A stretch of DNA of 42,470 bases from Clostridia bacterium (GCA_017445085.1 JAFSUT010000048.1:1-42470); one strand, 5' to 3'; counted from the stretch's first letter, positions 25,201 to 33,972 are shown. Notes: a model not told the origin generated them from the sequence alone. Program-made: numbers and translations.

Positions 25201-28200
25201 GCTCCCAGCTCTCCGCGCCGGTCGTCTTGGTGTTTTGCGCCGTCTTTCTCGTGCAGGCGTTGAGGTTGATATCGGCGGTATCCTCCGAGATCAGTTTGAA
25301 GTTCGGGAAACTGCCGATCGAGAGGTTCATCGCCGGGAAGTTTGCGGGGTTTGTACTGCCGATCGAACGCTCTGCAACGTGCGTTACCGCACCGGTGCTG
25401 GCGTCGATGGTCAGCGTCTTATCGGTCATATACTGGTCGTACTTGACCGAATCGTTGATCGCATAGGTCACCGCGTAGTCGTATGCCGCGGGCGCCTCTG
25501 CATAACTGTCCGTACCGGCGTCGTCCGCCTCCACAAGTTCGGTCAGCGCCATATCGAGCTGCGTATAGAAGCCGTCCGTGACGGTCGGCGTCAGGAGATA
25601 CGCTTTCGCGTGCAGACCAAACGCCTCGTGCATCGACGTCGTATCATAGATCTTGATCACGCCGAACGGATCGTGCGTAAAGTGCATCTGCGCAACGTCC
25701 ACGTCGCCGGTCACCAAAGCGATGCCGCGCGTTGCCGGCGTTTCGGGATCCGCCGTGCCGTTGCCGTCCACGATCTTGTAGTTCAAGGCAGGGACCATAT
25801 CGCCTGCGGCAGGGACGGTATCGTCGGTCTTCAACAAGCGTGCCGCCGTGACCGAAATGCTCTTATCCACACCCTTGTCCTTATCGGCATAGTCGCCCGC
25901 AAGTTCCAAATGCATCGCATTTTTATCGGTCGGATCCAGGTAGTTGTACAGCGCCGCGCTCGCCTTCTTTACAAACTGACCGGACAATGCGGGCGCCGCC
26001 GTCGTCAGTGCGGTGATGTATCTGTCGGCGGCAGTCACGTCGCCGTTTGTGACCGTCTGGTCAACGAGGGCGGTCGTGCCGTCGTAGATCTTATCAAAGT
26101 CCGCCGTATCGCACAGCGTGACCTCACGCTGTGCAACGTCGAGATAGAAGCGCACGCCGGTAACGACCCACTGGAATTCCTCTTCACCGCTCCACGCGGG
26201 CGCACGGCCGGACGTGCTGGTTTCGGTCGTGTAATACAAGCCGTAGTAATCCACGGTCACCGTGTAGTAATCCACACCGAAGAATTCGCAGGCGGGCAGG
26301 AGATCATATACCTGCGCCGTGAGCGCAGAGATCTTGTTGGCGACCGTGTTTTTCGCCGTGGTATCCGTAAACTTGACGGTAGCCACCTTGGTATCGCCTG
26401 CCGCGACGGTGATCACGTAGAGGTCGCCCTTATAGGCGTCGCCGTTGATGAGGTCATCCGTATACGCGCTGTTCGGCGCCGCCGTGACCTTGTTTCCGTA
26501 CGCGGTATCGCCGGAGATCTTATCGCCGGCGACGACGCGCCAGCCGAGGTCATTGCGCGTCAAAGCGGCGCTGACCTTGATGTCTTCCGCATAGACCGAG
26601 TTGATCGTGTTTTCATCGCTCTTTTCCGCATACACCGGTCCGGGATAGCCGGTCGTCACCGGTGCGCTGTGGAATTGTGCGGAGGCAAAGGCGGTGGATT
26701 TGCCGGGGTCGGTATTGACTTCTGCCTGCGTGCCCACGTATTGCACCGTGATCTCCATGTCGCCGGGGATGACGTTGACGCCGTCCGGGGCGGGATCGGG
26801 CTCAAGTGCCGTATTGCGGTAGGAGATCGCGCCGTTTGCCCCCTTATAATAGGTGTTTTGCACGTCGCCGCTCGCCGTCTTTTGGTCTACCGCGCTCTGT
26901 CCGTCGTTTTGGCAGAGATAGTTGTTTATATTCTTTGTGCCGTATGCCACGGTCGCGCGGTCAAAATCGGTATACTGATCCTTTGCGCCCGAAAGATCGC
27001 CAAAAAGGTTGAACTCCCACCACAGATCGCGGCGGAGCGGGGTCGCGGCGTTGATCATCAGGTGCTCGTCGTTGCCCCAGTTTTCGCCATAGCTTGCGTC
27101 AAAGGAGAACGTACCGTAGACCTGTTCGCCGTTTTGTCCTTCCACAAAGCGGGTAAACTTGTGATCCTGCACTTTGGTCGGTGCGTAGACCGTATCGGTC
27201 GCCTGGTCGATGGCAAGATCTGCCTGCTCGATCAGGATGTAATAGGTATTGTACTTGTAGGTCGAAGTATATTTGCCGTCTGCGCCGTACTGCCAATCCA
27301 AAACGCGCTCATAGACCGTGTAAAGACCGGCGTTTTTGACCCGGATCTTGGCAAAATCGGCGTAGTTGCCGAGCCATTTACTGTACGCCGCTGCCGCCGC
27401 GTAGGCGCTGCCGCCAAAAACTTTGCCGGCAGTTTCAAAGTACGTTGTCACGTCCGCGCTGTCCGCGCCGCCGAGCATCCAGTTGTTTTGGTTGCCGTAA
27501 GGCGCGCTCTGCTTAAAGGTCGCCGGAGCGGCAGAGCCGTCCTTGTTTTGTACCTGGTTGTCTTTGAACGTGTTGTACGGCGTATAAAGCACCGCGTAGG
27601 TCGCGTTCCAGTCGTCGTTGAAATCAAACAGCGCCGTCAACTTGTGTACCTGGTTATCGTACGTGGTAAACCGTAGGGTCTTGACGTCTTTATAGTCGCC
27701 CGCCGCGCCGACAAATTGCGTGTTGCTCTGCTTGCCGGCAATATTCAACTCCGTGGTGATCGGATCGGAAAGCGAACCCGGATCATAGGACACCAGGATA
27801 TTGTTGCCGCCGGCAAGGATCGCGCCGTTTGCATTTGTCATGTTGGTCAGCGATACGGTGCCGATCTTGTCCCGCGGGATGTCGATCGCCGCCCAGTCGG
27901 GATCCGTACTGCCGCCATAGTCTTTCATCTGATCGGTCGAGGTCTTTGTGTAGTACGCTTTGAGTGTGAGCGTATCCAGCACGTCGCCCTCGGCGCCGTT
28001 GATCGTCGTATTTACCGCAAAGAGGTTGTTTTGTACCGTCGTATCGGCGTTGACGCCGCGCAGATAATACTGCAGGGCGCTGTTTGCCGTGCTCTTGCCG
28101 CTTGCGCCGTTTGCGCCTGCAGGCGATGCCGCCGATGCGGAAGCGCCGTAGCCGCTCCGCTTTGTCGAACCGGAACCGCTTGCGCCCTTGGCGCCGCCGG

Positions 28201-30688
28201 CGCCGCCTTGCCCGCCCGCGCCGACGATCGCACCGCCAAAGCCGCCTTGACCGCCGGAGCCGCCGGCGCCTCCGGTGCCGCTTGCGGAGCATTTTTTGGT
28301 TTTGAACGGCCAGCGCTTAAAGGAATCCTGTTTGTACTTGTTTGCACCGTCTGCGCCTTTTGCGCCGTTTGCGCCGTTTTCACCGCCGCGGCTGCCGTCC
28401 AGCGAAACGTTGCCCAGGAGGTTGACCGTGCCCGCCTCTGCCGGCGTGTTATTGTTGGCTTTGACCGACGTTGTCGTAGACGCCGTCACACCGTTTGTGC
28501 CGTTGGTACCGATACCGGCGCCCGCGCCGCCGCCGCCGTTGCCGCCGTTTCCACCGCGGCCGCCGCGTGCGCTGACGGAAACGCCGCCGAGATAGCCGGC
28601 AAGTCCGCTGCTGCAAGACGCATAGGCGTAGCCCGCCGCGCCGGCGGTGCCGCTTGTACCTGCCGCCGCATTGCCGCCCACGGCGTTGACTTTACCGTCG
28701 CCGACAAAATACAGGGTCGCGTTTTTCGGCAGATAAATTCCCGCAAAACCACCGTTCATGCCGCTCGCGGCTTTACCGGTGGCGCTGAGCGTATGATCGT
28801 TGAGGTAAATATAGACGATCGCGCCGTTTGCGATTTTCAGACCGTTGCCGACCGCGGCGCCGTCAAAGGTCACGTCCTCGGTAAGATAATACCGACCGGT
28901 GTAAAGCGTAGACCCGGCAGGATAGTTTTCGGTATTCAAAAGCCGCCATGCCGTTGCCGTATCGGTCGGCACCGCTTCAAAGGTGACGCTGACCGATACC
29001 GGGTAGTCCGGCATGACGAAGCCGGTGCCGAAATCGTCCACGTACTCCACGGGGTCGCTGCCCGTCTTTGTCACCGTGATGCTCCCAAAGCCGTAGCCCG
29101 CAGCCGGCGTCGGATCGATCATCACAACGCTGCCCGGGACCGCCTCGGTCACCTCCGCGGAATTGACGGTCGCCTTGTAGGTGCCGTGTTCTGCCGCCGC
29201 CGCGGTGATCGCATACTTGTTCTCGCTGTAGGTCACCGTGACCTTGACGTTGCCTGCCGGCATGGTAAAGGTGCGGGTGTTGCCGGTGCCTTCCAGCGCG
29301 ATATTGTCATTGCCGTTTTTCGCGGTGATCCCCACGACCGTGTAGCCGTCCTCCGGGATGACCTGCACGGTGATCGGCGTCTGTCCTTCATATGCGCCGT
29401 CGGTCTCCGTATCGCTGACGGTGAAGATCACTTCGCCGTTTGGCGACTCTGCCGTGAGCGTATAGGGAGTAAGCGGAATATCGACCACAGACGCCGGCGC
29501 CGTAGCGTAGGTGACGGCAAAACTGCGGTTGTCTTTGCCGATCGTTTCATTTTTCGGCGCACTGCCGTTGACTTTGAACGGCGTAACGCCCGAAATGACG
29601 TCCCAGTTCGGGTCTGCCGCAAAGTCATAATCGGCGTCGCCGTCACCGCTCTCGGCGGGGAGCGAAGTCTCTTTTGCCGCGTAATATGCCGTGACCGTCC
29701 ATGCGGAAGCGTCCACGACCGTGCCGGACGGGAGCGACTCTTCGGTGATATGCGTATCGACCGAGATCAGTTTCGGCTCCCATACGTTCAGCGTATAGGA
29801 CGCCGTCTTTTGCGCATAGGTAGAGTTTGTCCCATCTTGGACCGTTGCGGTGATCGTTGCGCTACCTGCGCCCACAAGCGTCACCTTGCCGTCTGCCGCG
29901 ACCGTCGCTACGCTCTGGTTGGAGGAGCCGTAACTTACCGTACCGTCGCCGGTTTTGGTCAGCGCGTTTGTAAACGCGCCGTCTTTGCCGAGGTACTTCT
30001 TTACGCTGCCCGTTGCATAACTTATGCTGCCGGCGGCTTTATTGATCGTATAGGTTTTCGTCGTCGAGCCCGAATAGCCGCCCATACCGGTGATCGTCAC
30101 GGTCTTTGTCCCGGCGTTTGTGCAGTCTGCCGGATAGGAGAGCGTATAGTCGGTGCTTTCCGTGAGCGTCGTATTCCCGTCCTTGACGGTGATCGGCTGC
30201 TTATGCTCCGCGCCGTCGTACGTCACGTCGGATACCGAAATCGTGCAGTCGGTGATCGGCTTTGAGGACGCCTCGACCTTGATCGTAAGTGAACAAGTCT
30301 GATAATTGGTCGAAAACGCAGGCGCGCCTGTATAGGTGATGACTGCGGTGCCTACTTTTTTGATGCAGAAATGGTGCTTGTAGTCACCGGTTCCCACCTC
30401 AACAACGCTCGGGTTGGAAGAAGAGGTCGTTCCCGCACTCACACCGGCAAAGTAAATACCGTCGTCATGGTATGGATTGTCGACAGTATCGATACCGTAA
30501 TTGCTTGACTCGACGGGATTTCCCGCCGGAAGAGAATCCAACGTAAACTGCCTTGATGTATGCCCCGGAGCGCTCAGTGTAACCGTATACGCTCCTGCCG
30601 CCGCGGCCGGAACTGCCGCGATGGGCAACAGTCCGACGAGCATCAGCAGTGCAAGCAGTATGCCGGTCAGTCGTTTGGTTTGTTTCAT
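22235..30688 (-). CDS. Giant secreted surface protein with glycine-rich region and C-terminal SLH domains
   Basis: The product is 2,817 residues. It has a signal peptide (about 1-31, hydrophobic core LLALLMLVGLLPIAA, AAAA cleavage zone). Ig-like/Big_2 and MBG-like segments follow (about 140-310: VTYDGAEHK, SVATVAADGKVTLVG), then InlB-B-like repeats (about 420-570) and a glycine-rich, partly collagen-like stretch (about 650-870: GENGANGAKGADGA). A long middle of unknown fold comes next, then a Gly7 hinge, one more InlB-B-like repeat (about 2520-2595) and three SLH domains (about 2606-2790: GYADGSVQPQGNITRAEV, then FSDVPATYWA). SLH domains bind pyruvylated or related wall polymers. Of the closely spaced ATGs, 30688 lies six bases from AGGAGG. 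It is monocistronic, below a possible SARP operator. Confidence 0.9.
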   Translation of the reverse strand: MKQTKRLTGILLALLMLVGLLPIAAVPAAAAGAYTVTLSAPGHTSRQFTLDSLPAGNPVESSNYGIDTVDNPYHDDGIYFAGVSAGTTSSSNPSVVEVGTGDYKHHFCIKKVGTAVITYTGAPAFSTNYQTCSLTIKVEASSKPITDCTISVSDVTYDGAEHKQPITVKDGNTTLTESTDYTLSYPADCTNAGTKTVTITGMGGYSGSTTKTYTINKAAGSISYATGSVKKYLGKDGAFTNALTKTGDGTVSYGSSNQSVATVAADGKVTLVGAGSATITATVQDGTNSTYAQKTASYTLNVWEPKLISVDTHITEESLPSGTVVDASAWTVTAYYAAKETSLPAESGDGDADYDFAADPNWDVISGVTPFKVNGSAPKNETIGKDNRSFAVTYATAPASVVDIPLTPYTLTAESPNGEVIFTVSDTETDGAYEGQTPITVQVIPEDGYTVVGITAKNGNDNIALEGTGNTRTFTMPAGNVKVTVTYSENKYAITAAAAEHGTYKATVNSAEVTEAVPGSVVMIDPTPAAGYGFGSITVTKTGSDPVEYVDDFGTGFVMPDYPVSVSVTFEAVPTDTATAWRLLNTENYPAGSTLYTGRYYLTEDVTFDGAAVGNGLKIANGAIVYIYLNDHTLSATGKAASGMNGGFAGIYLPKNATLYFVGDGKVNAVGGNAAAGTSGTAGAAGYAYASCSSGLAGYLGGVSVSARGGRGGNGGNGGGGAGAGIGTNGTNGVTASTTTSVKANNNTPAEAGTVNLLGNVSLDGSRGGENGANGAKGADGANKYKQDSFKRWPFKTKKCSASGTGGAGGSGGQGGFGGAIVGAGGQGGAGGAKGASGSGSTKRSGYGASASAASPAGANGASGKSTANSALQYYLRGVNADTTVQNNLFAVNTTINGAEGDVLDTLTLKAYYTKTSTDQMKDYGGSTDPDWAAIDIPRDKIGTVSLTNMTNANGAILAGGNNILVSYDPGSLSDPITTELNIAGKQSNTQFVGAAGDYKDVKTLRFTTYDNQVHKLTALFDFNDDWNATYAVLYTPYNTFKDNQVQNKDGSAAPATFKQSAPYGNQNNWMLGGADSADVTTYFETAGKVFGGSAYAAAAAYSKWLGNYADFAKIRVKNAGLYTVYERVLDWQYGADGKYTSTYKYNTYYILIEQADLAIDQATDTVYAPTKVQDHKFTRFVEGQNGEQVYGTFSFDASYGENWGNDEHLMINAATPLRRDLWWEFNLFGDLSGAKDQYTDFDRATVAYGTKNINNYLCQNDGQSAVDQKTASGDVQNTYYKGANGAISYRNTALEPDPAPDGVNVIPGDMEITVQYVGTQAEVNTDPGKSTAFASAQFHSAPVTTGYPGPVYAEKSDENTINSVYAEDIKVSAALTRNDLGWRVVAGDKISGDTAYGNKVTAAPNSAYTDDLINGDAYKGDLYVITVAAGDTKVATVKFTDTTAKNTVANKISALTAQVYDLLPACEFFGVDYYTVTVDYYGLYYTTETSTSGRAPAWSGEEEFQWVVTGVRFYLDVAQREVTLCDTADFDKIYDGTTALVDQTVTNGDVTAADRYITALTTAAPALSGQFVKKASAALYNYLDPTDKNAMHLELAGDYADKDKGVDKSISVTAARLLKTDDTVPAAGDMVPALNYKIVDGNGTADPETPATRGIALVTGDVDVAQMHFTHDPFGVIKIYDTTSMHEAFGLHAKAYLLTPTVTDGFYTQLDMALTELVEADDAGTDSYAEAPAAYDYAVTYAINDSVKYDQYMTDKTLTIDASTGAVTHVAERSIGSTNPANFPAMNLSIGSFPNFKLISEDTADINLNACTRKTAQNTKTTGAESWEHMMRFCVKGNSNNYDLLLPLDQLNARPVPSAFVNRSGGVVKTADGAESYQYIAVYPNGDSAEFEFTIPQDSYLSDVKIVAIKVGDPAVDYKTTENATAPIPSFAALLADTANEMGTFNTQATAETGMNHLENALWLDLRKVNGADVGTLTGYTATTLAAANDQTGGSTFLFELRTGACTLGENYAVAIVPVIKSYSGNLLGDHEEVEAPAKAYASNLSVEKAVTSATDSTLIDGANDNVYINYKTLFDTSAYTADAAGDVVLKYQAPDADGVINGGAEMRKQIKLGANKMGQFNSVSVDTEADTVFFDPAKLLPGTVVTVDIALWRDGALTGMQNAEAADPDVFDSVTFTWTVSAADYYALFTDDVVVIRSSDAAADDSNVLGYAISASPATMDFTNVTFVTNHAADMTTQDTAFAVKTGFDLLKTYADTWYKTGALRMVIDGTAKTMAGLAQGDSLYPTYEYAKLVRVVTTNGTAAEAEDLGYARMIFGKIDLAAAYVYPTEDAAKVQVQSGDAYTGAVKTTYADTDDVYLFDGWFDAADTVVSAAVAGTITGTAQTTDVFTLKEHVNYVTFMDGTKTVGYGILDTDAATVAATIDFAAVPLSEKQPTIDKANATASKNMTFTGTDAYKKTGYTLSGWYQNDAKFAGDAVDTAAAVSAAAGDVFYLKSEKAYTTGGGGGGGIIIPTVKKYPVTVAAAAHGSVKADRTTAQAGEKVAFTVTPAEGYQVKSVVVTDINGNQLPVTKNANGNYAVNMPAGAVTVNATFSKVRLSPEETGVADWLICNKHDAFISGYADGSVQPQGNITRAEVAMIFYRLLKNKDVTITAEFTDVAKDAWYAAAVNTLASLGFIQGVDADRFEPMRSITRAEFSTIATRMAKAHKGTAEFSDVPATYWAYGNIATAAAYGWVEGYTDGTFAPQGKITRAEVAAVVNRMTGRAADEAYVLANAGKISSFTDPKDTSKWYYFDMIEASNTHSFTVQDGKESWN

Positions 30689-30744
30689 CATTGTCCTCCT
30701 GTTTTTTCTATGATCAATCTTCATTGATACATATAAATTTCCTT

Positions 30745-30773
30745 CTTATACTATATCAAATCAAGTGCCACAA
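30745..30773 (-). promoter_or_regulatory. Weak promoter of the giant SLH protein gene
   Basis: On the minus strand, TTGTGG (30768-30773) and TATAAG (30745-30750) are 17 bp apart. An overlapping alternative -10 is TATAGT (30750-30755). The -35 is poor and overlaps the second copy of the tandem heptamer, as expected for an activator-dependent promoter. The leader is about 50 nt. Confidence 0.5.
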
Positions 30774-30786
30774 AAGTGCCACAAAA
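30765..30786 (-). promoter_or_regulatory. Tandem 11-bp repeat, candidate SARP-type operator
   Basis: On the minus strand the 11-mer TTTTGTGGCAC occurs twice in perfect tandem (30776-30786 and 30765-30775), giving heptamers GTGGCAC with 4-bp spacers. SARP-family regulators are known to bind heptameric direct repeats with 11-bp periodicity over the -35 region. A SARP-type response regulator gene ends about 45 bp upstream. Confidence 0.55.
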
Positions 30787-30823
30787 AAAGTCGAAACGCG
30801 GGAGTTTCCGCGTTTCGACTTTT
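30783..30823 (-). terminator. Terminator of the kinase/regulator operon
   Basis: A perfect 16-bp stem (30808-30823 with 30786-30801) has a 6-nt loop. On the minus strand it ends in seven T residues (30783-30789). It lies seven bases after the regulator stop codon and its T run merges into the first operator repeat. Confidence 0.88.
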
Positions 30824-30829
30824 GATTTT

Positions 30830-31579
30830 TCAAGTCAGCCATGAATACTGCGTCATATATTCGGCACGGTCCTTTGGGAGATCGTCCGGATGGCTCCGCT
30901 TGTATTCGTAGGCGTCACAGTCCACCTTGTCTACGTCGATATAGCACTCGTTTCTGCGCTTGATAAACACGTCCCCCGCGCCGACCGCCGTGAGCGTGGT
31001 TTGGATATCCGCGATCAGGTTGCGCAGATAGGATCTATGATCCTCCGGCCACAAAACGGCGTTGAGTTCACCCACGGTGACCGCCGCCCCCTCCCGATCG
31101 ACAAGATAGGCAAAGAGTTCCTTGGATTTGCTGTATTGAAATTTCACCGGCGCACCGCCGGCAAACACCTCAAAATTGCCAAAGCACTTGATCCTTATCA
31201 ACTTGTCCGCGCGGTGCGCCGCGGGATACCGCAGATTTTCCATCTCCTCGCGCACCTTTTCTTCATTGACAGGTTTTGTAACGTAGCCGGACGCGTGAAG
31301 TTCGTACGCGTTTTTTGCGTAATGCTCGTAAGCGGTGACGAATATGATATTGACCTTTGGGTTGACTTCCTTTAATTTTTTTGCAAGTTGGATCCCGCTG
31401 ATGACCGGCATTTCAATATCAATAAAGGCGATATCGACCGGCGTTTCGGCGATCTTCTGCGCCGCTTGCACCGGATTGACAAAGCAATACAAGACCGCGT
31501 CTTGCGGCAGCGCCTTTTTCACCGCATTTTGCAGGCGGATCAACTGCAATTCCTCATCATCGACCAATAACGCTCTCAT
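30830..31579 (-). CDS. Response regulator with SARP-type DNA-binding domain
   Basis: The 249-residue protein has a receiver domain (about 1-118; D7/D8, phospho-acceptor D54 in FIDIEMP, T82, K102) and a winged-helix transcription domain of the SARP/OmpR kind (about 127-216: KCFGNFEVF, SKSKELFAYLVDR, ELNAVLWPE). Only a short remnant of the bacterial activator domain follows (DCDAYEYKR), ending YMTQYSWLT. It should be phosphorylated by the adjacent LytS-like kinase. The ATG at 31579 overlaps the kinase stop (ATGA) and has GGGAGGAC upstream; the in-frame extension to 31615 is inside the kinase gene. The likely nearest target is the giant SLH gene directly downstream, whose promoter has a matching tandem repeat. 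Confidence 0.9.
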   Translation of the reverse strand: MRALLVDDEELQLIRLQNAVKKALPQDAVLYCFVNPVQAAQKIAETPVDIAFIDIEMPVISGIQLAKKLKEVNPKVNIIFVTAYEHYAKNAYELHASGYVTKPVNEEKVREEMENLRYPAAHRADKLIRIKCFGNFEVFAGGAPVKFQYSKSKELFAYLVDREGAAVTVGELNAVLWPEDHRSYLRNLIADIQTTLTAVGAGDVFIKRRNECYIDVDKVDCDAYEYKRSHPDDLPKDRAEYMTQYSWLT

Positions 31580-32850
31580 ACTCGTCCTCCCTGCGGAAAC
31601 AGGACCGTAACGCACGTCCCTTTGTCTTTCTCGCTCTTGATATTGACCTCGCCGCCGCAGGTTTTTTCAACGCGGTACCTGATATTATTGATCCCGAAAT
31701 GCCCGTTTGCGGCAAAATCGACGTCCTCCATACAAAAGCCGACGCCGTCGTCAACGACCTGCACGGCGTAAACGTCCCCGTTTTTATAAGCTTTGACGGT
31801 AATATGTCCGCCTTCCAGTTTTTTCATGATCCCGTGTTTGATCGCGTTTTCCACAAGCGGCTGCACGCTGAGCGGCGGAACGCAAAAATCGGTCGTCTGA
31901 ATATCATACGTCACGTCCAAACGATCGCCAAAGCGCATTTTACCGAGGGCGACGTAAGTCTCGATGTGTTTCAGTTCATCCGCAAACGGAATGAGTTTTG
32001 CGTTGGTCAGGGCGGAAAAATTATGCCGCAAATACTCGGTAAAATTGTCGAGCGCGGCTTGCGCTTTTTCGGCGTCGATCGAGATCAGCGTGGAAATGGA
32101 GGAAAGCGCGTTATAGACAAAATGCGGCTGGATCTGCGAAAGCATGATCCTGATCTGCGCTTCCTTATTCTCTTCTTCTTCTTTTGCAAGGACGATATTT
32201 TTTTGCACGTTCAAAAACAGGAAAAGGATCTCGATAGCGATAATGATGGAGGCGTAAGCGATGGCGTATCCTTTATACAAGTTTTGAAAAAGGATGGCGA
32301 CCAGAGGCAAAAAGCAATAAATGCCAAACGCCGCTTTTTCCCGCCGCGTCAGTTTTGGATCGGAAACGGCGACGAGGAAAAGCGTGACAAGCATCACAAA
32401 TTGATAGCCCTGTGAGAGTATCATCGTCCTGCTGCGATGATAGACGCCGCCGCTTGCCGTAAAAAACATCCCCGTGAAGATATTGAGGACATCCAGGGCA
32501 ACAAATACCGCAAGTCCCGTAAGATCGATCACGGACAGCACCTTCGCCGTTTTCGGCGCGATCTCCATATAACTGTGCGCATAGCGGAAAAGGAAAAATA
32601 CTTCCAGATTGTTCATGATGTAGAACGCCGTATAAAAGGCGATCACCATAGCGTTTGAGGCATAATGCAGTTTGATGACGGAAAAGGTCAGGTAGAGCGC
32701 AAAATGGAACGCCGTAAAGAGAACAAAGGCAAGCAAAGTGATCTCGTCTTTTCTTTTATTCTTCTTTATTATAAGATCTACGGAATGGATCGCGAGGATC
32801 AATATACCGATGATACATACCGTTATATTAAATACGCTGCTTCCGCTCAT
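31576..32850 (-). CDS. LytS-like membrane sensor histidine kinase
   Basis: The 424-residue protein has about six to seven membrane segments in residues 5-215, then a His_kinase domain (PF06580 type) with QIQPHFVYNALSSI (phospho-acceptor H243) and an HATPase domain (PLVENAIKHG with N335; DDGVGF at 367-372; GHFGINNIRYR). The extracytoplasmic loops are short, suggesting sensing within or close to the membrane. The ATG at 32850 has AAGGAGG upstream; the in-frame reading to 32898 crosses the promoter leader. It forms a two-gene operon with the SARP-type regulator, linked by an ATGA overlap. Confidence 0.92.
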   Translation of the reverse strand: MSGSSVFNITVCIIGILILAIHSVDLIIKKNKRKDEITLLAFVLFTAFHFALYLTFSVIKLHYASNAMVIAFYTAFYIMNNLEVFFLFRYAHSYMEIAPKTAKVLSVIDLTGLAVFVALDVLNIFTGMFFTASGGVYHRSRTMILSQGYQFVMLVTLFLVAVSDPKLTRREKAAFGIYCFLPLVAILFQNLYKGYAIAYASIIIAIEILFLFLNVQKNIVLAKEEEENKEAQIRIMLSQIQPHFVYNALSSISTLISIDAEKAQAALDNFTEYLRHNFSALTNAKLIPFADELKHIETYVALGKMRFGDRLDVTYDIQTTDFCVPPLSVQPLVENAIKHGIMKKLEGGHITVKAYKNGDVYAVQVVDDGVGFCMEDVDFAANGHFGINNIRYRVEKTCGGEVNIKSEKDKGTCVTVLFPQGGRV

Positions 32851-32899
32851 GCTTGTTCCTCCTTGAAACGGATATGCGTGAAAACAATACTTTGACAAG

Positions 32900-32929
32900 A
32901 TTATACCACATCAGTAGCAAAAATGGCAA
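32900..32929 (-). promoter_or_regulatory. Promoter of the kinase/regulator operon
   Basis: On the minus strand, TTGCCA (32924-32929) and TATAAT (32900-32905) are 18 bp apart. The predicted start is near 32893, giving a leader of about 43 nt. The -35 touches the end of the hairpin at 32929-32962. Confidence 0.7.
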
Positions 32930-32962
32930 CAAAACCGTGCGACTTTTATTGCACGGTTTTGT
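32929..32962. terminator. Hairpin after the acyltransferase gene, likely terminator
   Basis: A perfect 12-bp stem (32929-32940 with 32951-32962) contains CAAAACCGTGC/GCACGGTTTTG. The minus-strand side, downstream of the acyltransferase gene, ends GGTTTTGTTGCCATTTTT, a reasonable terminator. The plus side also has a T-rich run but no plus-strand gene. Confidence 0.65.
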
Positions 32963-33030
32963 TTTTGTATGCAATTTTTGCAAGTTCCTACAGTCGCGCC
33001 GAATTCGCACGACCTTTATTTCAGCAATGG

Positions 33031-33972
33031 TCACTTCTTGGCGCTTTTGATTTTTTTCAGCGGAATGCCAAGCAGAAAGTGGATCAAGGCGCCAAGCGCC
33101 ACGCTCCCCAAAACAGTCGCCAAAGCCCACAAAGTTTCATTTTGAATATAGACGATCCCGCTTCGCAATCCGGACATCAACAGCCCCTGGACCAGATAAA
33201 CCTCCAAAGAGGTCTTCCCTAAAAACGCCAAGATCGGATTCCCGATTTCAAATTTCATCGTGTAAGCGAGGACGACAAAAACGAAAAGCAAGGCACAGAC
33301 CATTTTCAGCACAAGGGAAAGATCCTTTACTCCTGTGAAAGAGATCAAAGCATTTCCGGCAAAGAACAAGAACGCAAACGCTCCAAAAAACAGGGACGCC
33401 AAAACATAATAATGCTTTTTGAAGCAATCCGTAATCTTCTCTTCAAAGGTCGCAAAGATCATACCGACGATCAATATGTGACTTGTATTGTACCACCATG
33501 TGCCATAGCCCATAATGATACAGAAGATCACGTGGAGTAAGTACCAGACGCCGGCGCCGATGATCATACCGACATAGTTGTCTTTGCAAAGAATCATCAG
33601 CAGCCAAAATACGATATAGAAAACGAGAATGATAATAATATACCATGAAAAATCGACGATCGGCGACCCATGTATGATGGCAGAGATCACTTCTCCGAAA
33701 GAATAAACCTGCCCGCCGATCGCGTACATCCCCCAAAACAACGCGGTGACCACGGTATAGGTAAGTAAAATCGGCAATATTCTTCTGCGCAAATACTGTT
33801 TTTGATACGTGGCGGATAAAATATAGGACTTTTGCAGACCATACCCGGAAAAGAAGAAGAATACGGCCACAAGAAGATAGCCTATATGACTTAACTGCGA
33901 AAACAAGAGCCCTTCCGTCGTCCGTTGCGCCAGATGATGGAATATCACCAAAACAGATAAAAATCCGCGCAA
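33031..33972 (-). CDS. Acyltransferase-3 family membrane protein with disrupted 5' end
   Basis: The readable part has about nine membrane segments and the acyltransferase-3 signature early on: RGFLSVLVIFHHLAQRT followed by FFFFSGYGLQKSY and RRRILPILLTY. These enzymes O-acylate surface glycans. The first available start codon in frame is a TTG at 33972, which normally encodes the Leu of KSLRGF. Family-like sequence continues upstream in the same frame to about 34089 (IISIIDLLPILLVALF, a first membrane helix) but has no ATG or GTG and hits a TAA. An ATG at 34088-34090 sits one base out of frame. The gene is therefore either frame-shifted at its start, or truncated where the AT-rich gene joins it. 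It may be a pseudogene. Confidence 0.7.
   Translation of the reverse strand: MRGFLSVLVIFHHLAQRTTEGLLFSQLSHIGYLLVAVFFFFSGYGLQKSYILSATYQKQYLRRRILPILLTYTVVTALFWGMYAIGGQVYSFGEVISAIIHGSPIVDFSWYIIIILVFYIVFWLLMILCKDNYVGMIIGAGVWYLLHVIFCIIMGYGTWWYNTSHILIVGMIFATFEEKITDCFKKHYYVLASLFFGAFAFLFFAGNALISFTGVKDLSLVLKMVCALLFVFVVLAYTMKFEIGNPILAFLGKTSLEVYLVQGLLMSGLRSGIVYIQNETLWALATVLGSVALGALIHFLLGIPLKKIKSAKK

Noticed and set aside
28070..28720. Glycine-rich coding region considered as tandem DNA repeats or a CRISPR-like array
   Set aside because: The protein is repetitive in composition only; the DNA has no constant unit length or conserved spacers.
22559..30265. Very long plus-strand open frames (1,705 and 849 codons) opposite the giant surface-protein gene
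   Set aside because: They have no ribosome sites or recognisable domains, are arginine- and valine-rich, and follow from the real gene avoiding TTA, CTA and TCA codons. The minus-strand frame has a signal peptide, SLH domains, promoter and terminator.
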